From: Benincasa hispida
Taxonomy: Eukaryota > Streptophyta > Magnoliopsida > Cucurbitales > Cucurbitaceae
Length of the DNA: 64,000 bases
Reading direction: 5' to 3'
Assembly (NCBI RefSeq): GCF_009727055.1
Contig: NC_052356.1
Location: 1,256,780-1,320,779, forward strand
Numbering within the stretch: position 1 is the first letter of the stretch; the number at the start of each line of letters is the position of its first letter. Below are positions 51,760 through 62,788 of this stretch, one piece after another. The notes under the pieces were generated by a model that searched no databases, was not told where the DNA came from, and saw nothing but the letters and a program-made list of their open reading frames with translations. The position numbers and the translations under genes are program-made.

Positions 51760-53645
51760 ACAAAGCACAAGCATAAGCAAAGACAGGACAACAAAATAGA
51801 AACAAAGTCAACAAGATAAAACCTGAACATAACCAAACATAAACGTAAAAAACCCCCCAAACACCAGTAGAAAGCCAGAGAAGAGAGACCAAAACCCCAC
51901 AACTAGGGACAACAGCAAAACAGAGAGTAACAGCAAGTTCAAAAAGAAGAAAAGCAACCGAAAACATGCTAGATAAGACCAAGAAGATCAACCCGTCAGG
52001 AAGCAGCATGAGCACAGACCGTAGAGACCATAAGGTGAAACAAAGTAGACACCAACCTCGGTCTACCTCTATGCAGCTGCCGATTACACTTCTGCCAGAT
52101 GTAGTAGATGAAAGCACACCAGAATACACATAACAACTTACTACGCACCCCTTTACCTGACCCCACTCGGCTCAACCAACTCAACTCGATATCCCAACCC
52201 GCCACCCGATGCGACGAACCCAACTGACGCAATACACCAGACCACACCTCTCTCCCAAATCCACACTCGAAAAATAAATGATCCCGAGACTCTATAGCTC
52301 CCACACACAAAAGACACCCCCCTGATAACACACCCTAGCTCCTCACCCAATCCCGCTACCTAACCTATCCCTCACAGCTAATCACGCACAGAAGAAGTGG
52401 CATGGAACACCACCCCTCGCCCACAAAGACACCCTAGGACGACGAAGACGCAAACTTTCCCAAGCACTACCGATAGAAAACTGACCATTAGCACTCGGCT
52501 CCCAAACCGAATAATCCTCCCCCCTCACCCTAGGCCCCACTGCCTAAATAAAACCCCAGATCTCAAGCAACTCCCAGGATACTGTAGGCCACCTTCAACC
52601 TCTCTTACTATCTAAGAACTCTAACAGTTGTGCCTCCAAACTACTCCCTGCATCATAAACCACCATAGACTCATATGAATCCAAAATTGCACCCTCTGGC
52701 AACCAAGATCCCACCAAACAAAACAAGACCGTCCATCACCAACCATCAAACGAACCAGATACTGAATCTATCTCTACAACGCAAGATAGCCCTCAAGCAT
52801 CAAGACCTCCTAACCTCACTCCGAACAGCCCACAAAGATTGCCCCCGCAAAATGTACGCCTCTACTCATGCCACCCATAATGAACCCAATTTAATTAAGA
52901 GAAGCCAGAGCAGCTTCATAATAGCAGCCTGATTCCACGAAGCCATATGTTTCACACCCAAACCCCGGTCTCCCAACGACAAGCACACCTCATCCCACGC
53001 CACCCTGCACCACCTCGACTCATCGCACTTCCGTTCCATAAATAACTATGTAACAGACGATCAACCTCATGAGTTACACACGCAGGCAACACAAAGATGC
53101 TACACTAAAATACCTGAAAGAACTGTAACAGACCTAACAAGCTGCAACCTTCCAGCAAAAGAAAGGGACCGCACCGCCCAGCTTCTAATACGAGTTGTGG
53201 TCCTCTGTATTAAAGGGGCACAATCCACAACCCTCAACCAATTAAGCAATAATGGTAACCCTAGATACTTAACAGGCAGCGAATCAAGAGAGAACCTCAT
53301 AAACATAGCTAGAACATTGCAACAAGAAATAGGACGAGACTTCTCTATACATTCAGCTCCTTGCCTCTTTGGGATAAGAGTAATAGCAATAGAATTAACT
53401 CCACCAGGCAGGTAACAAGACTAAAAAAAATTCAGCACAGCATCACATAAATCATCCCCAACCACACTCCAAGCAGCTTTGTAACTGAGCAGCCTCCATA
53501 ATCTGCCTAGCCACTCGCACCTCCTCAGATAACTCAGAGATATGTCTACCAAACAATGCACGTAACACCCTCGTTACTGCCTTCAAATTTCGCACAAAGC
53601 TAACCATGGGAGACACATCCTCTGACCTTTTCCACACTGACCTGA
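51760..53645 (-). pseudogene. LINE reverse transcriptase remnants and zf-RVT domain
   Basis: From the 5' side: the EN-RT linker (53452-53637, MVSFVRNLKAVTRVLRALF), then the RT entry ITLIPKRQGAE near 53360-53400, followed by RPISCCNV near 53320. At about 53308 this jumps directly to the RT thumb, SLDSLPVKYLGLPL at 53240-53290, with SFAGRLQLVRSV near 53130-53165. The palm with the catalytic FADD-type motif, normally between these blocks, is missing. A zf-RVT domain (CLLCVGAIESRDHLFFECGF) is at 51996-52331. There are several frameshifts. Confidence 0.75.
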
Positions 53646-53649
53646 TAGT

Positions 53650-55632
53650 TGATGACAGGTAAAAAAGTATGTTATTATAGGCCTTTTATTTAGAATTATG
53701 AAGGCCGATAAAAAGAATATGCAGTGATTATACTAAGAATTCATGAGAAAGTGAGCTTGCGTCGATCAACAATGAAAATCTCGGCTAACCCACTATTATG
53801 CATTATTTTGCGTCCAAATGTCTATTTCTGTAGCTATCGCAGGAATTGTTCGCATGCGGCGAATCTCACCATCGCAAAGGCAATCGCATACGTTTGACGC
53901 ATGGATGTTGCGGCCATTAACCGCATGCATCCATCGCATAGAGGTTGCGACTACAGAGTAATAATCTTAATAGAGGGATGAACGTAAGGGTGGTGGAATG
54001 CGATGATACTTCGAAAACCAAGCACGAACGCATACCTTGGGAGTATCAAAAGGTGATGTTAATATTTCACCTACCACGCCGTTAGTAGTAGAGCTTCAGA
54101 GCAGTCCATCACGCCGTTAGCAGCAGAAATTCAGAGAAGGACCATTAATGTTGTCGGCGATCGAGCTTTATAAATAGAAGCCTTAGAGCATAACTTGAAA
54201 TCATCCGAGCTTCTGCCTTCGACAGATCCTTGTGATCCAGACGAAAGCGTGAGGAGATATTCTTGAGAGTTCTTCATTCCTCCTACCATTCCGAGTGACG
54301 ACTGGAGCTTCGTCAGAGATAGATCTTGAGAGAGATTACTTCACCGCCCATCCATGGCACCACCGACAACCTTGATATACATCTGATGGAAGCAAGACAT
54401 TACGCATCTGGCCCTCCATATCTCTTCTATCGCTGTGTTGTATTACATTGTGGCTTAAGAGAATAATACATATTGTGATCAATGCATTTCTCTATTTCCT
54501 TCGATTCCATCTTCATTTACTTTTTCTTATCATCCTTTACTTTCATTGCAACGACTGAGTAAGATTGCTAGAGTATCACATACTTAATCATGTGGCATAG
54601 ACATATGAAGCGTGTAGCAAACCATCGAGAGGTGTGCGTTACGCGGGTATTGTGAGAAAATCCTATTTGCTTAGTTTGAGGCTAAAGTAACGCTTGTCTA
54701 TGAGCGGACGCAATGCTTGTCTATGAGCTAATCAGCAACGACTAACTGCCCAAGAGGGTAAGTAGTGGAACGCATTAAGCAAAGTAAGCAGTGTTTCTAG
54801 AGATAGGAATAATCTTATGTCAACCATGCTTTATGTGATTATCTTGCCTTATGAGCGCATAATTCATCATTTAGGCACACTTGGGAGAATAGTCTAAAAA
54901 CAAAATTTAGGCTTGGGAGAGTCAGATTGGATCGCATAAGCAAGAATAGAGGCTTAGGAATAAGCTTTGTTTGCTATTACATAGCGTATGCTCCCTATAG
55001 ATAGGATATGAAAGTATGCGGTCACATCACATGCGCAAGAAGTAGGATACTGTGGTATGCGGTCACTTTGTTTATGTGTAGGAGCACGTGAACAAGAATA
55101 GAGACTTAGACATAAGTTCTATCGATACTATTGCATATGCATCGCATGCGTCTTCGTCAAGTGTGTATAGCATAATGGCATAGCTTGCGCTGGCTGGGGT
55201 TACCCTTGCGATCAAGCTTATTGATGCGGTGAAGCATCCTCACCATTTTATCTATTTTTTCATGCATCTTATTACGCGTTAATAGTTTTCGCGTCTCTAA
55301 CTCTCATAGTCATACTTCCACTGCTTAATCTGTTTAGTTAGGAGTAGAAGTAGCGCATAACCCCTAAACTTCAATATTCTTTTATTATTCGCCAAAAATG
55401 CATTACCTCATAACATTTAGCTACAAGTCCCTGAGTTCGACCTCGGATCACCCGAGAAATTTGCGATCTTGTTATACTTGGCGAGAGAGCAAGAAAACTT
55501 GTGGCAGAAATGCATGGTCATTGCATAAATTCTTAGACGCATATTGCATATTCTTTAGTTCAACGCATGACCAGCGATGCATGGAGAACGAACGATGAAC
55601 GCATATTTATTTAGTCCATTTTCCACGCATCA
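53650..55632. mobile_element. Solo LTR (Athila-like) nested in the LINE
   Basis: 1983 bp, starting TGATGACAGG and ending CACGCATCA, with an exact 5-bp target duplication ATAGT at 53645-53649 and 55633-55637. Removing it rejoins the LINE endonuclease with the EN-RT linker. Its 3' part resembles the Athila LTR at 434-1915 in the TGAGTTCGACC block near 55432 (compare 1785), and both are rich in GCAT/ATGCG words. The family is related but not identical. No coding region. Confidence 0.88.
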
Positions 55633-55639
55633 ATAGTAT

Positions 55640-56400
55640 CAATAAAACCATCAGCCTCCGTCCAATGAGAAAAATAGCAAAACATAGGAGGCGGCCTACT
55701 CCTCGTCTCCCCTGTAGAAACCAAAAGATGTCTATGATCAGAAATCCCCCACTGACCAACTCTAACTTCCGAATACGGAAAATCTACCTTCCACGCCTCT
55801 TAGACAAGTAGCAATCCAACTAGTGCAAGATACCATTCCCTTGAATTTTACTAGTCCAAGTAAACCAGTTACCTGTCACACACAACTCAACCAGATCTGC
55901 CTCCAACAACGTCCCACCAAATTTCTCCATCTTCTTCAAGCTAGGACAACCTCCAAAATCCTCCAAACTACTACGAAGAGCATTAAAATCCCCCATAACA
56001 ACTCTAGGAAGTTTTCACGAGGCACACACATCAATCAATTGAGACCACAAGTTCCTTTTCTCGCTCACGTGATTAAGGGCATACACTAGATACAATATCC
56101 ATCAAGGTTCCAAAAATGAACTGATCCCTGCTGAAATCTATAAAAAAATCATAGACACTCTTCTGCTACATCACCTAGATCCTCCTGACTCCCCTCTCAC
56201 TATAACTACACACACACCTCCAAGCATCACCAAACCTACCCACCACCATATCAAAGTTCTCGCGACAAACCCTCGTCTCAAGCAGACAGTAAAAAGTAAC
56301 AGAGGAAGAAGCCAAGAAATCTGCCACCATACTACACTTAACAGGGTCATTCAATCCCCTAACATTCCAGGAATACCAAATCATGAATCTTGCAAGAAAT
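55640..56400 (-). pseudogene. LINE APE-type endonuclease, degenerate
   Basis: This domain would nick target DNA. It begins at 56384 with MIWYSWNVRGLNDP, the usual opening of plant LINE ORF2. The catalytic MGDFNA block is encoded near 55981-55999 and the ISDHRHL block near 55731-55751. Frame changes separate the pieces. The domain runs up to the nested solo LTR at 55632. Confidence 0.75.
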
Positions 56401-56479
56401 CACACCTACCACCTCTCACCAGGCTTTTGCCCAGACTTTTGAACATTCCCTTCATAACCAACAACAGATCAGGATCTGC

Positions 56480-58860
56480 CTACACTAAAGCCAGTGCCAA
56501 CGAGTCTCCCTTTTCATCACACATAACTTCTAACTGATTATGTTCGTCAACATGCTTTACAAATCCCGTAATCCCAGGGGACCCATAAACTACTCTGTTC
56601 CTCACGGGCATCAAACTCGGTGACCCACTGCCACCCATGTGCCCTACACCTCTTCTATCACGCTGACGACGACTAACCATAGTAAACTCGTCATCACTCC
56701 CTACACCTCTATTCTAAAAAACTGGGCTAACCTCTCTCCCATCAATACCCAAATCCTGCCCCTTCCTCACATTCACACATCCCCCATTCGCCCCCAGACA
56801 CTCCTCATTTACCGCCATAATACACAATTCTTGACTCTTTGCCATACCTTATTTCTTACACATAGCCCCTGTATGCCCAAAGGAACCACAACAAGTACAC
56901 CTACGAGGTTTCCGCTCATACACTACTAGAATAATAAACTCCTGACCCCGCATTCTAATAGTAACTGAAGAAGGGAAAAATGAATCATCATCCACCTGAA
57001 CACAAACCCTCGCATACGATGACTGTCGCCGCTCTCTCGTTGCAACATCAAAAGAGATTGGTCTACCCACAACACTAACTAACACTATTAAACCCCTATC
57101 CGTCCACAACTCAAGGGGAACACGCTTTAGTTTAATCCAGATAGGAACAGAATCAAAAACAAAAGTTTTAGGAACAACATCTAGAGACTACTGTCATAAT
57201 AAGATGGGTTTGCCACCCAAGTGCCACGGATCATTCTCCAGCACCCAATCCTATGACTCGGCCTTATGAAATTTAAAGATAATCAACCCTTTTCCCAACA
57301 AGGTAATAGTTGGCATCTCTACGCATCCCCAAATTCTTTGAATAAGGTGACAAATAACAGAATACGGGAGTTTAGAATCCACAAACTGACTAACCAAATA
57401 TTTCTCCTACAAACACACACTCGCATCAATAATCTCCTCACAAGGTTCAACAATAACTTTGTCATTTTCAACCAAAGGGGGAATAAACTCTAAATTTCCC
57501 CTCAAATTTGACACAAAAAGGGCTGCCCACGAACTTTCACCTTTCACATTGGAACCAGAACCAGCTGAACCACATCGCTTCTCCAACCGGTCTGACTTCA
57601 GACCAAACCCCCAAACTGAATTGATTTTGAGGACCGACTTCTTCTTCTCACCAGAACCCCGCTCGTCCACCAAACGACCCTCGCTTCCAATAAGCCCAGC
57701 CTGTGATACCTCCTCAAGGCCTAACTTCTATTGCCCTCCCCCCTCCCGAGGCTCCCAACTCTGGCCCAGCACGACGCAACCCTCCCACCAAAGCCCTTAC
57801 ACCATTCAATCCTGCTCCCAGCTTCTTTTGCACCAATCCACTCCCTTTACCCAGCCTCAACCCACTCCCAACAGGCCCATTTACCCCAACTCCCTCAAGG
57901 CACGACCCAATACCCCTCACAATCTGTTTTTCTTTCGAGTTGCCAACACCCTCAAGGCTCCCAAACATACCCCTCACATCCTAGACCCCAACACTCGAGC
58001 CCAACCACTAGCCCAAACCCCTGTCCATTCAGTTCAAACATCTCAAATCGATTACCTTCAGACTCTATGATCAACCCTTCGATCGCTGCCGGATCACCCC
58101 TGTCTCTTATACACATCTAGATGTGTATAAGAGACAGCCTCTGCCCAACCCCCAGCCCAAAATCTTTCCCATCTAGTTCAAACCTCTCAACCCCAATACC
58201 TTCAGACTCAAAGCTCAACCCCTCAACCATCGCTGGACCATTCACCAATCACTCGCCTAGCCCCCCTTTGGCTACACTCCCCGTACCTGACCCTTCACCC
58301 TCCTCAGAACGACCGTCAGACATCCCAAAACCCTTTACCTCTGAAGAATGAGCACCCAATCCCGATTTGATGTCCGGTCTAAGCAGACGAAAGGGATACC
58401 GAGCAACTCGACCTTTATTCTTCTCCTTCAAACTTAAAGGTGACCGCTTACACACCATCTAACCTCACCGTCTACAGATCTAAACTCACACCGTCCTCTG
58501 TTGCTAACAACCAGAACGTACCCCTCACTGACCAGATTAAACTCTCCGTCTGCTGATGACCACAACGACGCAACAACCGTATGCTACTGACACCGTTCTC
58601 TACTGCTACCGTAACCTTACCGAAAAAGGATGACCGTACAACCAGAAGATGACTACGCCAGCTATTGAACGAAGCCGGAATGAAAACGAACGAAACCATC
58701 CTCTACTGCACGCCGTCGTAACGAAGTCAGCGACAACTATCGAATAGGTGAAACAACTACCAAAATGGCGACCCTCAAAAGAAGTCGACCCCACCGAAAC
58801 AGCCTTGGAAGAAGACGGCGCCTCGAGAACTGCAACCCTAGACAGAAAATTCTTATTCAA
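56480..58860 (-). pseudogene. LINE ORF1 region, degenerate and interrupted by adapter sequence
   Basis: ORF1 would bind the LINE RNA. The recognisable part is 56849-57109: a basic region, an acidic block, and a knuckle C-x-C-C-x3-F-G-H-x4-C (CTCCGSFGHTGAMC) near 56861-56901. Upstream (57400-58460) is a low-complexity Ser/Pro/Gly-rich stretch. The + strand frames open here are shadows of its GC-rich composition. The adapter at 58100-58137 makes the frame here unreliable. Confidence 0.6.
58100..58137. other. Nextera/Tn5 mosaic-end adapter junction (assembly artefact)
   Basis: 58100-58118 is CTGTCTCTTATACACATCT, the 19-bp Tn5 mosaic end. 58119-58137 is its exact reverse complement, AGATGTGTATAAGAGACAG. 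The 38-bp pair is the circularisation junction used in Nextera mate-pair libraries. A perfect copy in plant DNA is far more likely to be unremoved adapter than biology. Translated frames across it give the tell-tale LSLIHI and MCIRDS peptides. Confidence 0.97.
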
Positions 58861-58877
58861 TTTTTAATTCAAGTTTT

Positions 58878-60351
58878 GGATTCTCTTTATTTTCTATTCA
58901 TCAGCTTTTAATTCATTAAAGAAGAATAAAGAAAACCATTAAACTACCACTTTCATTTCAGAATTAAATTCAATAGAAAAAAAACTGAAACCATCCTTCT
59001 TTATTTGATCAATCATCATTTCTTTGTCCACAAGAATGTAACTGAACTGGCATGATGCTTACTTTCTTCTAGAAAAGTATTAATTATTTGTTATCTTTTC
59101 ACATTCTCACATTAATACATAACATAAAAAGTAACTAAGAAATAAAAGATGTTATAATATGAAAAAATATATCCATTAATTTCACATTCTCACATTAATA
59201 CATTACCTAAAAAATATTTAAGAGGTAAAAGATGTTACAATATGAAAAGTTCAATATATTTATTTCACATTCTCACATTAATATATAACCTAAAAAATAT
59301 TTGAGAGGTAAAAGATGTTATAGTATGAAAAGTTCAATCCATTTATTTCACATTCTCACATTAATATATAACCTAAAAAGTATTTAAAAGATAAAAGATG
59401 GTATAATATGAAAAGTTAAATCCATTTATTTCTATAATTTAATTTATAAAATTGATTACTTTAAGTATATTTAATCAATAGATATAGAATATTTTTTTTA
59501 ACAATGTTAATATTAATTTTAACCATTTCTTTATAAAAATTGATTTCAAAATTTACTATTTTTGCCTTCACTATAGAAGCTAAAGAAATACTTTAATTAT
59601 ATTGACCATTTATAATTTTTGAATTTTTGTACAACCATATGAAGAACACTTAATTTCTTCAAAATACAAAATGAAGAGTGTTGGATATTGATACATGCTC
59701 AACTTTTTTTTAATAAAATTTACTCTTAATATATGATAAACTGAAATGAAATACTATCAACACGATAAAATAATTTTGATAAACTAATTAAAAATACCAC
59801 GTGCAATGTACGTGTTAAAAAACAAGTCAATTAAAATTCCTATAATCTGAGTTTTATGTGGATTTTATTTGATTTTAGTGCATTTGCTCTTTTTAAATGA
59901 TTCAAGATCTGCTCTATTCTATAATTTATTTTGTTTCGAAAATTAAATTTTAATAAATAAATAAAGTATATATAACTATATACATATATTATATTAATAA
60001 GTAATATATAATATATGTGCGTAGTGTGTGTTTCACCCTTTATTATTGATTCTGTTTTTATTCGCAGTTGAATTTTATTTATAATTTTTTATCTAGTGTT
60101 TATTTACATTGTTTTGTTCGTTATAGTAAGATTAGTTTGATAATTTTTGTAACTACCTAAACTTTTTAAAGACTTTTTAGATGCTCCATTGCTTCATGCA
60201 TGTGAATTTCAAAACAAAACTTTGGACCAATTTAATTTTAAAAATTAGTTTTGTTAAAATAAATAACGTTATCGAAGTAATTGTCCAAAAATACAACAGA
60301 ACATTTGTTCTAGGTCTCCCTAAAAACAATAGTTAAAATAAGAAACGCTTA
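58878..60351. other. Non-coding AT-rich sequence
   Basis: No gene is seen apart from the tandem repeat listed separately. Confidence 0.5.
59097..59432. repeat. Tandem repeat, about 83 bp x 4
   Basis: Units begin with TTCACATTCTCACATTAATA at about 59098, 59181, 59263 and 59347, so the periods are 83, 82 and 84. Each unit also contains AAAAGATGTTATAATATGAAA. Units 2 to 4 are closest to each other. Confidence 0.85.
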
Positions 60352-61316
60352 GGAGTATTTGGGGTGAAGAGATGAGTTGAGATATGAACTTAGCTCATTA
60401 TTTGAGAAGCCAACTTCGTATATTACCGACATTTTATACCATATCTACCAATAGTGTACTCAACTGTCATCAACACTGATGCCTCATTGCTCAACCCTGG
60501 CGACCACCTTCGACGACTAACTTCTGTCAAACACCTCCGATGGCTAACTCTAGCGACCACCTCCTGCCCCAACTCTAGGAACATCTAACCACCACTGTTG
60601 AAGGCAAACAAGGGCGACCTCCAATGATCATTATTTTAAATTATGACTATTACAAAATTGGGTTTTTAAAACTGTCAATAAAACCTTACTTGAAAGCTTA
60701 AATTTAAGTATTGATTTTAAAATACATATAAAACATCAATAAATATTTATATTTAAGTTGACGCACAAAATTTTCAATAAAAACACCTTCGTTGACACAA
60801 GAATATGCAAGTTTTCGTCAAAATGTTAGAATTCCTAGTTTTTTGATTAGTTCATAGTATTAAATAATTATTCTTCATATTAATTTAACATTAACAAAAT
60901 CACTTTTATCATGTAAAAAATTAAACAAACTTATACGTAAAAACACTTTTAAGAAAAAATTGTCAGACACATAAGTGTTTTTATTTTAAAATGTTTTTGT
61001 CAAAAGTGTTAAAATGAAAATGCTTAACTAGAAACGTCACATGCACAAACTCTCAACAATACATGTGTGCTTAAAAGACAATAATATAAAGTTCAATCTA
61101 TAGTTTATTAAAAAATATATATGTAAAATTTTTAAATAAAAAAGTTCCTAAACAAAAATAATTATCATGAAAATATTATTTATGTAAAAAGAGAAAAATT
61201 ATAATAGATACCCCATATGAACTAAGCACCTCAAACACCTCAAACACAGACATATGAACTTTACACATATATGAACTTCAGATATATGAACTCAACTCAG
61301 TACATCAAACAACCTC
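60352..61316. mobile_element. PIF/Harbinger-like non-autonomous element
   Basis: 965 bp between TTA duplications (60349-60351 and 61317-61319). The left end is GGAGTATTTGGGGTG; the right end reverse-complements to GAGGTTGTTTGATGT. Subterminal GAGTTGAGATATGAACTT has a counterpart in the right arm, where GAGTTGAGTTCATAT is read on the - strand. A TTA duplication and a G-rich TTTGGGG end fit PIF/Harbinger. No transposase is encoded. Confidence 0.55.
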
Positions 61317-61319
61317 TTA

Positions 61320-62630
61320 GAATTTTAAGAATGCAATTTACTAAAAGTTCTATATTCAATCATTAAATGACTTGCAAAAATCATGAAGTTGTGTGCAAGC
61401 TTTTAAACTAGTCCCATGACATTGTCACGGATTCTTACTGTCATTCAATGGGTATTTTCTTTCCTTTACCTGAAAATATATTTTATGAAAGAGTGTATAT
61501 ATAAAATACTCAGCAAGTAACCCTATTATCAGGATTAGGCTATTTAATCACATATAATGAATGTCTTATGACTAGTGGGTTTTGCGTATGTATTATAGCT
61601 TAACATAGATGATCATTTAAGTGAACAATTTGACTCGTCCTATGGTAGATGAGATATGTTCATCATATCATACATAGATAGTGGACTCAAAGGTACACAC
61701 TTCAACAACTTGGGCTTTTGATGTCGATCCAAAAAAGGCATGGATGTACAATGTTAGGTAGGGGCGAAAAAAACAAATGTTTAACGTGGGTTTTCAATTG
61801 ACATTATAGGTACATTTAATAAGGCTACAATGTCGGATTAAACCGACATTAAAGGTCCCCATTTCTAAAATTTCCCACATTTTGTGAAACTCTTTTTCTT
61901 TCTTTTTTGTGAAATAACACTTTTTTCTCTCACTCACACATTTCTCGCACTTCCTCAATTAGGATGTTTTACTCAATCATCTCAAACACATGGTCAACTA
62001 ATTAACCGATAATGTTGCATTGAACATCTTAAACTATTAATCAAGAGTTGCATCATAATTAAACTATATGCCAATTAATTAAGAATATAGTGCATCCAAA
62101 AATTAACCAAACACTTGTATTAAATTCTAGTGCTAAACCATGATGATTAGTTAATGACAATGCCTATTAACCTTTTTTTTATCTATCTGTAAGCCACTCA
62201 AGACAACTAGATGAATCTAAAAACCTGCAACGCCACACATCCATGAGATGACCCTTGCTATTTTGGCAACCAACATAGAATAATTACGAATAACATGCTA
62301 AGTTGATAGTAATTAACATAAATAAATTATTTGGTTTGTCAATCCTAACCATTCACACATGCTCTAGAAAATAAATAAATCTTACACTCCTGTGGTTAAG
62401 TGTGCAACAAAAAATCGAAAATTCAAATCAATCAAAATAGATCCAATTGTTTGACTTAATTTTTTAGTATAAAATTGGACATATTAGTTTGTATATAGAG
62501 AAAATCAAAAGGTATTAGTTCGGATCAATCTTTTATTAGAAAAATCAACCAAAACTATACATATACCCTTGAAAATAAACTCTTCATTAGGTATCTTTTA
62601 AGGTTATTTTTAAATATAGAAAAATAAACT
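61320..62630. other. Non-coding sequence with a fragment of GTCGG/CCGAC-type repeat
   Basis: No gene is seen. 61780-61860 carries AATGTCGGATTAAACCGACATT-like palindromic words similar to those in the intron-3 element of the peroxidase gene, so it is probably a fragment of the same family. Confidence 0.4.
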
Positions 62631-62788
62631 AAAATATTTACAAAATATAACAAAATTTTAGAACCATCAATGATAGACACAGATAGACTTCTATCTGTGT
62701 CTATCAGTGATATTGTAGATACTGATAGAAGTCTATCAGTGTCTATCATTGATAGTTCTAAAATTTTGTTATATCTTGTAAATATTTT
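62631..62788. mobile_element. Foldback MITE (copy 2), near-perfect hairpin
   Basis: Arms of about 74 bp (62631-62704 and 62715-62788) with only a handful of mismatches and a loop of about 10 bases. The outer ends are AAAATATTTACAA / TTGTAAATATTTT, and ATCAATGATAGACAC lies inside. It is the same family as 28429-28583. The frame open on the - strand here is only the hairpin read as codons. Confidence 0.85.

Larger units (their letters stand above)
51677..58864 (-). mobile_element. L1-type LINE, full span with poly(A) and target duplication, defective
   Basis: On the - strand it carries ORF1 with a CCHC-type knuckle, an APE-type endonuclease, parts of RT and a zf-RVT domain. It ends in poly(A), seen as T-run 51677-51691 on +. 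TAATTCAAGTTTT flanks both ends (from 51668, merging into the T-run, and 58865-58877), a plausible 13-bp target duplication. The body is markedly GC-richer than its flanks. A solo LTR (53650-55632) is nested in it, and the RT core is deleted near 53308. A sequencing adapter interrupts the ORF1 region at 58100-58137. Confidence 0.8.

Noticed and set aside
57459..58120. Several overlapping + strand frames of 76-203 codons, rich in Pro/Ser
   Set aside because: They lie antisense to the GC-rich LINE ORF1, overlap one another, have no known domains, and two of them end or start in the adapter.
58121..58351. + strand frame starting MCIRDS
   Set aside because: Its start codon is inside the Tn5 adapter. 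The MCIRDS peptide is a known hallmark of adapter contamination.
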